Shown here piece after piece: positions 47,908-57,194 of a stretch of DNA of 64,000 nucleotides. The notes beneath the pieces are model-generated. The model saw only the letters and a program-made list of their open reading frames with translations, had not been told where the DNA came from and searched no databases. The stretch comes from Mesorhizobium caraganae. GTDB lineage: Bacteria > Pseudomonadota > Alphaproteobacteria > Rhizobiales > Rhizobiaceae. The translations under genes were made by a program, and so were the position numbers. How positions within the stretch are numbered: position 1 is the first letter of the stretch; each line of letters starts with the position of its first letter. The stretch spans positions 1,302,001 through 1,366,000 of the forward strand of contig NZ_JAFCGY010000001.1 in the NCBI RefSeq assembly GCF_016836705.1. The letters run 5' to 3'.

Positions 47908-48327
47908 TTATAGCGCCGCCTTTATCTGTTGCGCAAACCGGCGGATTTCGGAGCGTTGATAGGGTTCGCGCATGCCGTGCCCCCATACCGGACCCGGCCA
48001 GCCCGGATCGCCTTCCGACCGGGCGATGACATGGACATGCAGTTGCCGCACGATGTTGCCGAGCGCGCCGGTGTTGATCTTGGTGCAGCCGGTGGTTCTT
48101 TTCAGCGCCTGCGCTACCATATTGGTCTCGAAGGTCAGCATCGCCTGGTCGAGCGGCGTCATGTCGTGGATTTCCTCGATGCCGGGCCGCTGCGGTACCA
48201 GGACCAGCCATGGCCAGCGGCGGTCGTTCATCACTCTGAGTTCGCACAGGCCGAGCCACATCAACTGCTCGCTGTCCGCCTCCAGCCTGGAGTCGAGCGT
48301 GAATCCGGCCTTGAGGCCCGGCAGCAT
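47908..48327 (-). CDS. HIT-family hydrolase
   Basis: A 139-aa histidine-triad-fold protein. The motif region reads QLHVHVIARSEGDPGWPGPV, so the first His of the classical H-x-H-x-H pattern is Gln, with the active-site His kept. This variant is common in an alphaproteobacterial subgroup. I chose the ATG at 48327, preceded by AAGGGA; a 14-codon longer reading lacks a ribosome-binding site. Its substrate is presumably a nucleotide derivative. It lies upstream of nudC on the same strand. Confidence 0.88.
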   Translation of the reverse strand: MLPGLKAGFTLDSRLEADSEQLMWLGLCELRVMNDRRWPWLVLVPQRPGIEEIHDMTPLDQAMLTFETNMVAQALKRTTGCTKINTGALGNIVRQLHVHVIARSEGDPGWPGPVWGHGMREPYQRSEIRRFAQQIKAAL

Positions 48328-48483
48328 TGGCGTTTCCCTTGCGTTTCTCGCATTATTTCCCAAACTCATGAACGCTAGAGCGGCTGCACGGGGGCTGCAA
48401 GCGATTCATTGAGGGGCGGAGCTCAAGGGCGTCCGATTCTCATGCACCCTTGCATTTCATCGCGCAATTGCCGATATGGAACG

Positions 48484-48581
48484 CGGGAGGTTGGTGGTGG
48501 ACGATCCACTCGCCAACCGGGTCAGGTCCGGAAGGAAGCAGCCCTAACGAGCCCGGAACGGGTCATTGTTCCAGCCTCCCA
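48484..48581 (+). ncRNA. ffs: 4.5S signal recognition particle RNA
   Basis: The sequence contains the universal SRP domain IV core, GTCAGGTCCGGAAGGAAGC then AGCCCTAACGAG. Its ends pair (CGGGAGG with CCTCCC), giving the single long hairpin of bacterial small SRP RNA, about 98 nt. It binds Ffh for co-translational targeting to the membrane. It is immediately upstream of dnaX, its usual place in alphaproteobacteria. Confidence 0.95.
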
Positions 48582-48643
48582 CCTCATCGGCCCCTCTCGC
48601 GACATTGACGACGCATTGCAGCGCGGGCGAGACTATTAGCAGG

Positions 48644-48672
48644 AATCGGCCACCTCGGACGCGGCCTTTTTG
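48644..48672 (+). terminator. Weak candidate terminator between ffs and dnaX
   Basis: GGCC and GGCC arms around a 10-base interior, followed by TTTTT, could end the ffs transcript. The stem is short and imperfect. Confidence 0.35.
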
Positions 48673-48687
48673 GAGCTTTACGGGCGA

Positions 48688-50505
48688 ATGAGCGAAGCCG
48701 GAAATTCGGGCCCAGAAAACCTGGATAAGCAAAAGGCCGCCGCTTATCGTGTGCTGGCGCGCAAATACCGTCCGTCGAATTTCTCCGAACTGATCGGCCA
48801 GGAGCCGATGGTCCGCACCCTGACCAACGCTTTCTCCACCGGCCGCATCGCCCAAGCCTGGATGCTGACCGGCGTGCGCGGCGTCGGCAAGACGACCACG
48901 GCGCGTATCCTGGCGCGGGCGCTCAATTACAAGACGCCGACAGTCGACCAGCCATCGGTCGACCTTGCCGTCCTGGGCGAGCATTGCCAGGCGATCATGG
49001 AAGGCCGCCATGTCGACGTCATCGAGATGGACGCCGCTTCCCACACCGGCATCGACGACATCAGGGACATCATCGAGCGCGTGCGCTACGCCCCGGTGTC
49101 GGCGCGCTACAAGGTCTACATCATCGACGAAGTGCATATGCTCTCCACCCAGGCCTTCAACGGCCTGTTGAAGACGCTGGAAGAGCCGCCGCCGCACGTC
49201 AAATTCATCTTCGCCACCACCGAAATCCGCAAGGTGCCGATCACCGTCCTGTCGCGCTGCCAGCGCTTCGATTTGAGGCGCATCGACGCCGGCGCGCTGG
49301 TCGCGCATCTGTCGTCCATTGCCGGCAAGGAAGGCATATCGGTCGACGACGACGCGCTGGCGATGATCGCGCGCGCCGCCGAAGGCTCGGCCCGCGATTC
49401 GCTGTCCATCCTCGACCAGGCGATCGCCCATGGCGGCGGCGCCGTCAGTGCCGAGGCGGTGCGCGCCATGTTGGGGCTGGCCGACCGCGCCCGCATCGTC
49501 GACCTGTTCGAACATGTGATGAAGGGCGATGTCGCCGCTGCGCTCGCCGAATTCCGCAACCAGTACGACACCGGCGCCGACCCGGCCGCAGTGCTCACCG
49601 ATCTGGCCGAATTCAACCATCTCGTCACCCGGCTGCGCTTCGTGCCGACGGCCGCCGACGATGCCTCCCTGTCCGAGGACGAGCGCCGGCGCGGCGCCGA
49701 CTTCGCGAGCACGCTGTCGGTCAAGGTGTTGTCGCGGACCTGGCAGATGCTGTTGAAAGGCATCCCAGAGGTGCAGTCTTCCAACCGCCCAGTCAGCGCT
49801 GGCGAAATGGTGCTGATCCGGCTGGCGCATGCCGCCGACCTGCCAACCCTGGACGAGGCCCTGAAATCGCTGGAGAGCGGCGCTTCCGTCTCGAGTGGCA
49901 CGCCGCGTCCGAACGGTGCGCCGACGAGCCCAGGCAATGGCGGCGGCGCAAGTGCCGTGGCGCAGACGCGGATGCCGTCGCCCGGCAGCGGCGCGCAGAC
50001 GATGCGCCTGGTCGAGCCCGAACCGCTGCCGGCCAGCTTCGTTGCGCCCCCGGAGCCGGTCGTTGAGACGCCGCCGGTGCCGGTGAAATCGCTGGCCGAC
50101 ATCGTCGCCCTTGCCGACCAGCAGCGCGACATTGCCTTCAAGGTGCAAGTCAAGCGCTGCGTGCGACTGGTGCGCATCGAACCCGGCCGCATCGACGTCA
50201 GCCTGACCGACGATGCGCCGAAAATGCTGCTCAACGAGTTGACTGCCAAGCTGCGCGCCTGGACCGGCCGCAACTGGCTGGTATCGCTGTCGAAGGAAGA
50301 AGGCGGCCAGACGCTGGCCGAGATGGAATCGACCAAGCGCGAGACCGCCTTCTCCGATGCGAAAAGCGACCCGACAGTCGCCGCCATCCTGGCGCGCTTT
50401 CCCGGCGCCAAGATCATCGACGTGCGCATTCCCGACGCGCCGGACGTCGACACCGACAAGGCCGAAGTGCCGGTCGAGCCACCGGCCGACGACGACGAAA
50501 CCTGA
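48688..50505 (+). CDS. dnaX: DNA polymerase III subunit gamma/tau
   Basis: A 605-aa clamp-loader ATPase subunit. Residues 20-370 are the AAA+ core, with Walker A GVRGVGKTTTARILA, Walker B YIIDEVHML and sensor LSRCQRFDLRR. The C-terminal tau part has a Gly/Pro-rich linker (about 410-460) and a conserved domain starting at SLADIVALADQQRD. Between Walker A and Walker B only one Cys is present (EHCQAIMEG), so the usual four-Cys zinc module is absent. No slippery A or T run for a programmed frameshift was seen. The ATG at 48688 is taken; an in-frame TTG at 48670 is less likely. Confidence 0.96.
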   Translation: MSEAGNSGPENLDKQKAAAYRVLARKYRPSNFSELIGQEPMVRTLTNAFSTGRIAQAWMLTGVRGVGKTTTARILARALNYKTPTVDQPSVDLAVLGEHCQAIMEGRHVDVIEMDAASHTGIDDIRDIIERVRYAPVSARYKVYIIDEVHMLSTQAFNGLLKTLEEPPPHVKFIFATTEIRKVPITVLSRCQRFDLRRIDAGALVAHLSSIAGKEGISVDDDALAMIARAAEGSARDSLSILDQAIAHGGGAVSAEAVRAMLGLADRARIVDLFEHVMKGDVAAALAEFRNQYDTGADPAAVLTDLAEFNHLVTRLRFVPTAADDASLSEDERRRGADFASTLSVKVLSRTWQMLLKGIPEVQSSNRPVSAGEMVLIRLAHAADLPTLDEALKSLESGASVSSGTPRPNGAPTSPGNGGGASAVAQTRMPSPGSGAQTMRLVEPEPLPASFVAPPEPVVETPPVPVKSLADIVALADQQRDIAFKVQVKRCVRLVRIEPGRIDVSLTDDAPKMLLNELTAKLRAWTGRNWLVSLSKEEGGQTLAEMESTKRETAFSDAKSDPTVAAILARFPGAKIIDVRIPDAPDVDTDKAEVPVEPPADDDET

Positions 50506-50535
50506 CCACAGCACGAATCCGCAAAGGACCCGACC

Positions 50536-50859
50536 ATGAAAGATCTTCTCGGCCTGATGGGCAAGGCGAAGGAAATGCAGGCCAAGTTCCAGGCCATGCA
50601 AGACGAGATCGCCACGCTTGAAGCAAGCGGGCAGGCCGGCGGCGGCCTGGTCAGCGTCACGCTGACCGGCAAGTTCGAAATGAAGTCGCTGAAGATCGAT
50701 CCGTCCCTGTTCAAGGAGGACGATGTCGAGATCCTCGAAGACCTGCTTCTGGCCGCCCACAATGACGCCAAAAATAAGGTCGAGCAGATCATGCAGGAGA
50801 AGACCAAGGCGCTGACGGCAGGCTTGCCGATCCCGCCCGGAATGAAATTGCCGTTCTGA
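50536..50859 (+). CDS. ybaB: Nucleoid-associated protein, YbaB/EbfC family
   Basis: A 107-aa dimeric DNA-binding protein of the EbfC/YbaB family. [20 protein letters not shown] and the C-terminal glycine-proline end IPPGMKLPF are diagnostic. It follows dnaX by 30 bases, the standard dnaX-ybaB-recR order, and is presumably co-transcribed with dnaX. AAAGGA precedes the ATG. Confidence 0.96.
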   Translation: MKDLLGLMGKAKEMQAKFQAMQDEIATLEASGQAGGGLVSVTLTGKFEMKSLKIDPSLFKEDDVEILEDLLLAAHNDAKNKVEQIMQEKTKALTAGLPIPPGMKLPF

Positions 50860-51072
50860 GCCGGCTTCACCAGTTAATTGATTATGAACGGAAATCGGTT
50901 GCGGGGGCTATTGTTAAGACTTTCCCCGGCTTTGCTCACGCGGACATATCCGGGCATTTATAAAGTTTTACCTATGCTGCACGAATGCTAATCCTTTAGC
51001 CATCTTTTTGCCTTTAAGAGTCTCATTCTTGCCACATCCTGGGACGGGCGGCATCTGGAAAATGAGGCACTT

Positions 51073-52044
51073 TTGTTGATCGCGACGCGATGGAAGACGC
51101 CGCTGTTGCTCGGCATCATCTTCTCCCCTTTGTTCCTGGCGGGTTGCAGCCAGACCACTTCTTCTCACGGCATGTCGGTCGCCAGCCTGACCGACGCCAT
51201 AACCCCCAGCTTCCTCTCAACGCGCGCCTACCGCAACACGCCGAAGGAGAAGGAATGCCTGGAGCGGGCAATGTTCTTCGAATCCAACCGCTCGAGCCGC
51301 GACGGCATGATCGCCGTCGGCACGGTGGTGATGAACCGGCTGCGCTCCGGCAACCATGGCAGCACCATCTGCCAGGTGGTGGGCGAACCGGGCCAGTTCG
51401 CGCCCGGCGTGATGACGCGGCCGATGAATTCCAAGGCGATGCCCGATGTCGAGGAAGCCGCCGAGGCGGTGCTCAAGGGCGAGCGCAAGGCCAAGCTGAA
51501 GAACACGATGTACTTCCACACAGCCGGCCTGAAGTTCCCCTACAAGAACATGCACTACACCATGGTTGCCGGCGGCAATGCTTTCTACGAGAAGCGCGGC
51601 CGCAACTGGCAGCCGCTGCCGGATGAACCGACGACCATGGTTGCTTCAGTGACGCCGCGCGCGCCCGTGGCTGAAGCGCCCGTGCAGGTGGCTTACGCCG
51701 AGCCGGTGGTGAAAACGATCGTCCGTCCGGACCCCGCCAAGCAGGCCGCAGCGGCTCGCGCGGCCAAGGCTAGCCAGGCCCCGGTCGAGCAGACCTATGT
51801 GACGGCTGCTGTGGCGCCCGCCAAGGGCGCCCGCGTCGCCGCCAAGCAGACGGAAGTGGCGATGCAGGAGCCGATGGCCGAGCCCGATGCCTCGCGGTTC
51901 GGTGGCACGCTGAACGCCCGCTACATCACCTCGGTACCTTCGGCGACGCAGGAAGCGTCGATGGGCTTCCAGTCGACACCCGAGAACACCGACGCCATCG
52001 GCGCGATGATTGCCGACCAGACCCGGCCGCTCTCGGCCTACTAA
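51073..52044 (+). CDS. Cell-wall hydrolase, SleB-like (Hydrolase_2), predicted lipoprotein
   Basis: A 323-aa exported protein. The N-terminal signal TPLLLGIIFSPLFLAGC ends in a lipobox with Cys25, so it is probably lipid-anchored. Residues ~60-180 are a SleB/CwlJ-type hydrolase domain (ECLERAMFFESNRSSRDGMI, catalytic Glu in FFESN). The remainder is an Ala/Val-rich low-complexity tail. The start is a TTG (51073 or the next codon 51076), with GAGG about 8 bases upstream. It sits between ybaB and recR, breaking their usual adjacency, and has a 213-base upstream region, so it likely has its own promoter. Confidence 0.86.
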   Translation: MLIATRWKTPLLLGIIFSPLFLAGCSQTTSSHGMSVASLTDAITPSFLSTRAYRNTPKEKECLERAMFFESNRSSRDGMIAVGTVVMNRLRSGNHGSTICQVVGEPGQFAPGVMTRPMNSKAMPDVEEAAEAVLKGERKAKLKNTMYFHTAGLKFPYKNMHYTMVAGGNAFYEKRGRNWQPLPDEPTTMVASVTPRAPVAEAPVQVAYAEPVVKTIVRPDPAKQAAAARAAKASQAPVEQTYVTAAVAPAKGARVAAKQTEVAMQEPMAEPDASRFGGTLNARYITSVPSATQEASMGFQSTPENTDAIGAMIADQTRPLSAY

Positions 52045-52141
52045 CGCCTGAAGCCTTTTCAGAGCCCGCCATGGCAGCATGGTGGGCTCCATGCGTTTGG
52101 TGCATGTTTCAAAGCGCGCCGAAAAATCCTAGATCAGTGCG

Positions 52142-52747
52142 ATGTCCAAGCGAATCGCCGGTCCCGAGATCGAACGCCTGATCCAGCTCCTGGCCAAGGT
52201 GCCGGGGCTCGGGCCGCGTTCGGCGCGGCGCGCGGCACTGCACCTCATCAAGAAGAAGGAGCAGCTTTTGTCGCCGCTCGCCGCAGCCATGGCCGAGGCG
52301 GCCGACAAGGTGCGCATCTGCACGACCTGCGGCAATGTCGACACAGCAGATCCCTGCATGATCTGCACCGATCCGCGCCGCGATGCCTCAACGCTGATCG
52401 TCGTCGAGGACGTGTCGGATCTCTGGGCGCTGGAGCGGGCAGCGGCGATGAACGTGCGCTACCACGTGCTCGGCGGCACGCTGTCGCCGCTCGACGGCAT
52501 CGGCCCCGAACAACTCAACATCCGCTCGCTGGTCGACCGTGTTGCCGGCGGCGAGGTGAAGGAGGTGATCCTCGCCGTCAACGCCACGGTCGAAGGCCAG
52601 ACGACGGCGCATTATCTGACCGACCAGCTCTCGGGTTTCGAGGTCAAGGTGACCAGGCTCGCGCATGGCGTGCCGGTTGGCGGCGAGCTGGATTATCTCG
52701 ATGAGGGTACACTGGCCGCCGCGTTGCGATCGCGGACGGCGTTTTGA
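52142..52747 (+). CDS. recR: Recombination mediator RecR
   Basis: A 201-aa DNA-repair protein acting with RecF and RecO to load RecA. The helix-hairpin-helix [19 protein letters not shown], the zinc motif [16 protein letters not shown] and the Toprim segment [16 protein letters not shown] are all visible. Length matches the family exactly. Its 3' end lies 47 bases before a long palindromic repeat that separates it from the transglycosylase. Confidence 0.97.
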   Translation: MSKRIAGPEIERLIQLLAKVPGLGPRSARRAALHLIKKKEQLLSPLAAAMAEAADKVRICTTCGNVDTADPCMICTDPRRDASTLIVVEDVSDLWALERAAAMNVRYHVLGGTLSPLDGIGPEQLNIRSLVDRVAGGEVKEVILAVNATVEGQTTAHYLTDQLSGFEVKVTRLAHGVPVGGELDYLDEGTLAAALRSRTAF

Positions 52748-52793
52748 CGCAATTGGCGGGAAAAGTGGCCTCTGAGATGACAGCATTCCCGCC

Positions 52794-52962
52794 CACCCCC
52801 CTCTGTCCTGCCGGACATCTCCCCCGCAAGGGGGGAGATCAGATGTCATCGCAGCTTTCGCCAATCACCCACGTTGGAAGAAGACCGTCGCCAATGAAGC
52901 TGCCAATCTCCCCCCTTGCGGGGGAGATGTCCGGCAGGACAGAGGGGGGTGTGAAGGAACGC
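52794..52962. repeat. Palindromic intergenic element, copy A (46-bp perfect inverted repeats)
   Basis: Left arm 52794-52839 and right arm 52906-52951 are exact reverse complements over 46 bp, separated by 66 bp. Homology to copy B continues past the right arm (GAAGGAACGC). Each arm also contains a smaller hairpin (CTCCCCC with GGGGGAG). It resembles the RIME-type rhizobial repeats. The right end contains the ribosome-binding site and GTG start of the next gene. Confidence 0.95.
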
Positions 52963-54204
52963 AAACCTCTCAGATTGGCCCTACTTTTATTTTTCACAGC
53001 CCTCGCCGCTCTCCTCCTCATCTCCCCCGCCCCCGCCGCCAAAATCGACGACCAGTTCCGCGCCTGGCTGCAGACCGACCTTTGGCCCGAAGCAAAAGCC
53101 AAAGGCATCTCCAAATCCACCTTCGATTCCGCCTTCGACGGCGTGAAGCCCAACCTCAAATTGCCCGACCTCGTCCTACCCGGAGAAAAGCCCAAAACCC
53201 CGCAAAAGCAACATCAGGCCGAGTTCGGCTCGCCTGGCGCCTATTTCGCCGAAAAGACGGTGCGCGCCGTCACCGCTGGCGGTCGTACGCGCGAGGCGGC
53301 CAACGCCAGGACGCTGGCCGCCATCGAGAAACGCTACGGCGTGCCGGGTGAAGTGCTGTTGGCGATTTGGGGCCGCGAGACCGGATTCGGCGCGGCGAAG
53401 ATGCCTTACGACGCGTTCGAGGTGCTGGGCACCAAGGCGTTCATGTCGACCAAGAAAGACTTCTTCCGCACTGAAGTGCTGGCCGCACTCGAAATCGTCG
53501 AGCGCGGTCTGGCGCCGGTCGGCGCCATGAAATCGTCATGGGCCGGCGCGCTCGGCCAGCCGCAATTCATGCCGACCTCGTTCCTGAAGCATGCCGTCGA
53601 TTTCGACGGTGACGGGCGCCCCGACATCTGGAATTCGACGCCTGATGTGCTGGCCTCGATCGCCAACTATCTCGTCCACTACGGCTGGGTGAAAGGCCGC
53701 GGCTGGGGTTTCGAGGTGACGGTCCCGGAGAGCGTCTCCTGCTCGCTCGAAGGTCCCGACCAGGGCAAGAAAATCTCAGCCTGGGCGGCGATGGGCATCA
53801 GCCGTGTCGGCGGCAAAGCCTTTCCAGCCAGCGAATTGAAGGCCGAAGGCTTTCTCTTGATGCCTGCCGGGCGCAGCGGCCCGGCCTTCATCGCCACACC
53901 GAATTTCTACGTCCTGAAAGAGTACAACACCAGCGACCTCTACGCCCTGTTTATCGGCCATGGCGCCGACCGTATCGCTCATGGCGACGCTGACTTCGCC
54001 GGCAGTTGGGGTCCGGTCGGCGGGCTGCACCGTTCCGACATCGCCGCCCTGCAGCGGGCGCTGGAGGCAAAGGGCTATGATGTCGGCAGCGCCGACGGCT
54101 TGCCCGGCTTCAAGACCCGCCGCTCGATCGGCAGCTGGCAGAAAAAGAACGGCCGCGCCGCCACCTGCTTTCCCGACGCCGATCTGGTCGCCGCGATCAA
54201 GTAG
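52951..54204 (+). CDS. Lytic murein transglycosylase (MltB-like) with peptidoglycan-binding domain
   Basis: A 417-aa exported enzyme that cleaves peptidoglycan glycan strands. A signal peptide (RLALLLFFTALAALLLISP, cleavage after PAA) is followed by an SLT_2 domain with the catalytic Glu in IWGRETGFGAAKM and SWAGALGQPQFMPTSFLKHA. A C-terminal peptidoglycan-binding module follows (ALQRALEAKGYDVGSADGLP). I place the start at GTG 52951, since AGAGGGGGG lies just upstream and a signal peptide follows; both are inside the repeat element. Longer open frames reaching back to TTG 52744 or ATG 52894 translate the repeat itself and are unlikely. Confidence 0.9.
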   Translation: MKERKPLRLALLLFFTALAALLLISPAPAAKIDDQFRAWLQTDLWPEAKAKGISKSTFDSAFDGVKPNLKLPDLVLPGEKPKTPQKQHQAEFGSPGAYFAEKTVRAVTAGGRTREAANARTLAAIEKRYGVPGEVLLAIWGRETGFGAAKMPYDAFEVLGTKAFMSTKKDFFRTEVLAALEIVERGLAPVGAMKSSWAGALGQPQFMPTSFLKHAVDFDGDGRPDIWNSTPDVLASIANYLVHYGWVKGRGWGFEVTVPESVSCSLEGPDQGKKISAWAAMGISRVGGKAFPASELKAEGFLLMPAGRSGPAFIATPNFYVLKEYNTSDLYALFIGHGADRIAHGDADFAGSWGPVGGLHRSDIAALQRALEAKGYDVGSADGLPGFKTRRSIGSWQKKNGRAATCFPDADLVAAIK

Positions 54205-54470
54205 CACTGACAAGAGCAGATTTTTCCCGATCGGCGATCGCAATTGGCCGGCCATGCTTCGACGTGCGCAATGCATTCCGGTCCAGTATCAGTATCCCGG
54301 CTCGCAAATGCCCGTTGCCGGCTTGAAGGCTGCCGGATAGGGTGTTGACCAACTGGACAAAAACCAACACGGTAAAGGGTGAACGGTCGTCCTACGACCG
54401 CGAAAAACAACGCTGCAGCCCTGAGCAGGGAACTCGGGGTCAACAATCAACAAAACAGGGAACAATCACC
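54205..54470. promoter_or_regulatory. Upstream region of the second peptide transporter operon
   Basis: A 266-base gap without a gene. CGGTCGT-CCT-ACGACCG (54384-54400) is a 7-bp hairpin in the probable 5' leader. TTGACC (about 54343) with an A-rich stretch downstream could be part of a promoter. Neither can be proven. Confidence 0.45.
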
Positions 54471-56108
54471 ATGTTGATGGAAAAGTTTGCTCTACGCTCT
54501 CGCGCATTGCTCGCAGGAGCCGCGCTGTCCGCGCTGCTTGTGGCGCCTGCCTTCGCCGTGACGCCTGCCGACACGCTGGTCGAAGGTTTTGCCATCGACG
54601 ACATCATCTCCATGGATCCGGGCGAGGCGTTCGAGCTGTCGACGGCCGAGGTCACTGGCAACACCTATGACCTGCTGGTCCGCCTCGATCTCAGCGACAC
54701 CTCCAAGGTCAAGGGCGATCTCGCCGAAAGCTGGACCGTCTCCGACGATGGCCTGGTCTATACGTTCAAGCTCAAGCCCGGCCTGAAATTCGCCTCCGGC
54801 AATCCGATCACCGCGGCCGACGTCGCCTATTCGTTCGAGCGCGCCGTCAAGCTGGACAAGAGCCCGGCCTTCATCATCGGCCAGTTCGGCATCAGCGGCG
54901 ACAATGTCGCCGACAAGGCCAAGGCCGTCGATGACACGACCTTCCAGTTCACCGTCGACAAGGCCTACGCGCCGAGCTTCGTGCTGAACTGCCTGTCGGC
55001 AACCGTCGCCTCGGTGGTCGACGCCAAGCTGGTCAAGGAACATGTCGCCGCGGTGACGCCGAGCGCCGACTACAAATGGGACAATGACTTCGGCAATGCT
55101 TGGCTGAAGACTGGCTATGCCGGTTCCGGCCAGTTCAAGCTGCGCGAATGGCGCGCCAACGAGGCCGTCGTCATGGAGCGCAACGACAATTACAATGGCG
55201 AAAAGGCCAAGCTCGCCCGTGTCATCTATCGCAACATGAAGGAAAGCTCGGCGCAGCGTCTGGCGCTTGAGGCCGGCGATATCGACGTTGCCCGCAACCT
55301 TGAGCCGAACGATCTCGACGCCATCGCCAAGAACGCTGACCTCATCACCACAAGTGCGCCGAAGGGCACGGTCTACTACATCAGCCTCAACCAGAAAAAC
55401 CCCAACCTCGCCAAGCCCGAAGTGCACCAGGCGTTCAAATATCTGGTCGACTATGACGCTCTCGGCTCCACCATCCTCAAGGGCATCGGCGAGATCCACC
55501 AGACCTTCCTGCCGAAGGGCGTGCTCGGCGAACTGGACGAGAATCCGTTCAAGCTCGACGTCGCCAAGGCCAAGGAACTTCTGGCTAAGGCCGGCTTGCC
55601 CGACGGCTTCAGCGTCACCATGGACGTGCGCAGCAAACAGCCGGAGACAGGCATGGCCGAATCGATGCAGCAGACGCTGGGTCAGGCCGGCATCAAGCTG
55701 GAGATCATCCCCGGCGACGGCAAGCAGACGCTGACCAAGTACCGCGCCCGCAATCATGACATCTATATCGGCCAGTGGGGCCAGGACTATTTCGATCCGA
55801 ATTCCAATGCCCAGACCTTTGCCTCGAACCCCGATAATTCGGACGCCGGCAAGTCGCACACGCTCGCCTGGCGCAACTCTTGGGACATTCCGGATCTGAC
55901 GAAGGAAACGGAAGCGGCTCTGCTCGAGAAGGATGCCGGCAAGCGCGCTGACATGTACAAGGATCTGCAGCAGAAGATCCTCGACACCAGCCCCTTCGTC
56001 ATCATTCACCAGCAACTGGAAGTGGCCGGCCTGCGCAAGAACCTGAAAGGTTTCGCGCTCGGCCCGAGCTTCGACACCAACTTCGTCGGCCCGGTCTCCA
56101 AGGAATAA
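54471..56108 (+). CDS. ABC transporter substrate-binding protein, family 5 (second peptide transporter)
   Basis: A 545-aa periplasmic receptor. The signal peptide is MLMEKFALRSRALLAGAALS, ending near APAFA, and the mature protein starts VTPADTLVEGFAIDDIISMD. The pattern YDLLVRLDLSDTSKVKGDLA with WTVSDDGLVYTFKLKPG is typical of family 5. It is not the DppA subtype, and the ligand is not known. A second ATG at 54477 (MEKF) could be the real start; AGGG lies upstream. It heads a five-gene operon with two permeases and two ATPases. Confidence 0.92.
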   Translation: MLMEKFALRSRALLAGAALSALLVAPAFAVTPADTLVEGFAIDDIISMDPGEAFELSTAEVTGNTYDLLVRLDLSDTSKVKGDLAESWTVSDDGLVYTFKLKPGLKFASGNPITAADVAYSFERAVKLDKSPAFIIGQFGISGDNVADKAKAVDDTTFQFTVDKAYAPSFVLNCLSATVASVVDAKLVKEHVAAVTPSADYKWDNDFGNAWLKTGYAGSGQFKLREWRANEAVVMERNDNYNGEKAKLARVIYRNMKESSAQRLALEAGDIDVARNLEPNDLDAIAKNADLITTSAPKGTVYYISLNQKNPNLAKPEVHQAFKYLVDYDALGSTILKGIGEIHQTFLPKGVLGELDENPFKLDVAKAKELLAKAGLPDGFSVTMDVRSKQPETGMAESMQQTLGQAGIKLEIIPGDGKQTLTKYRARNHDIYIGQWGQDYFDPNSNAQTFASNPDNSDAGKSHTLAWRNSWDIPDLTKETEAALLEKDAGKRADMYKDLQQKILDTSPFVIIHQQLEVAGLRKNLKGFALGPSFDTNFVGPVSKE

Positions 56109-56126
56109 CGCCGGCGGACGCGCCGC

Positions 56127-57194
56127 ATGAGTGCAGCTGAAAACGAAGTGGCGGCGGGGCGCGGCAGCGCTCGCGCCGTCGCTGTCGCATCATTCATCGG
56201 CCGCTTCCTGGTCATCGCGATCACGACCTATCTTGGCCTGCTCGCGGTGACCTTCTTCATCGGCCGTGTCATCCCGATTGACCCTGTGCTGGCGGTGCTG
56301 GGTGACAGGGCGCCCCTCAATGTCGTCGAGCGCACCCGTCGCGAAATGGGCCTCGATCTGCCGCTCATCGAGCAGTTCTATATCTACGTGAAGAATGCCC
56401 TGAATGGGGATTTCGGCACGTCGGTGCTGACCACCAATCCGGTGATGACCGACATCCGTCGTGCCTTTCCAGCAACCATCGAACTGGCGACTTTGGGAAC
56501 TCTGATCGGCTCGGTCATCGGTGTGCCGCTTGGTGTGCTGGCAGCGGTTAAACGCGGCAGCCTGATCGACCAGATCGTGCGTGTCATCGGCCTGATCGGC
56601 TATTCCGTGCCGATCTTCTGGATCGGGCTTCTGGGGCTTGTCCTGTTCTACGCCAAGCTGCAATGGGTGGCTTTCCCGGCCCGCCTGGACGTCGTCTACG
56701 AATACACCTTCACGCCGATCACCGGCTTCTATCTGCTCGACGCCGCGATGCAAGGCCAATGGGATGTCTTCTACGACGCCTATCGCCACATCGTCCTGCC
56801 GGCCTCGCTGCTCGGCTATTTTTCGCTCGCCTATATCAGCCGCATGACGCGCTCCTTCATGCTGAACGAGCTGTCGCAGGAATACATCGTCGCCGCACGC
56901 GCCAAGGGCCTGTCGGAAACGCGCATCATCTGGGGCCATGCGCTGCGCAACGCGGCCGTGCCGATGGTCACCGTAATCGCGCTCTCCTATGCCGGGTTGC
57001 TCGAAGGTTCGGTGCTGACCGAGACCGTGTTTTCCTGGCCCGGCATTGGCCTCTACATCACCAATTCGCTGCAGAACGCCGACATGAACGCGGTGCTTGG
57101 CGGCACCATCGTCATCGGTTCGGTGTTCATCGGCATCAATCTCCTGTCCGACCTTCTCTACAAGCTGCTCGACCCGAGGACCAAGACAGGATGA
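56127..57194 (+). CDS. ABC transporter permease (DppB type), second peptide transporter
   Basis: A 355-aa permease with an N-terminal extension of about 25 residues before the first span (FLVIAITTYLGLLAVTFFIG). The EAA loop is [20 protein letters not shown] and GRVIPIDPVLAVLG is the conserved first periplasmic segment. Six membrane spans are expected. It follows the receptor gene by 18 bases and overlaps the next permease by 4 nt. Confidence 0.94.
   Translation: MSAAENEVAAGRGSARAVAVASFIGRFLVIAITTYLGLLAVTFFIGRVIPIDPVLAVLGDRAPLNVVERTRREMGLDLPLIEQFYIYVKNALNGDFGTSVLTTNPVMTDIRRAFPATIELATLGTLIGSVIGVPLGVLAAVKRGSLIDQIVRVIGLIGYSVPIFWIGLLGLVLFYAKLQWVAFPARLDVVYEYTFTPITGFYLLDAAMQGQWDVFYDAYRHIVLPASLLGYFSLAYISRMTRSFMLNELSQEYIVAARAKGLSETRIIWGHALRNAAVPMVTVIALSYAGLLEGSVLTETVFSWPGIGLYITNSLQNADMNAVLGGTIVIGSVFIGINLLSDLLYKLLDPRTKTG

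Noticed and set aside
48670..50505. Programmed ribosomal frameshift in dnaX to make gamma
   Set aside because: No A- or T-rich slippery run was seen near the end of the AAA+ core; an undetected site remains possible.
52744..52950. Longer N-terminus of the transglycosylase starting inside or before the repeat
   Set aside because: The added residues are a translation of the palindromic element (PLAGEMSGRTEGG), which recurs in non-coding DNA at copy B; a normal signal peptide starts after it.
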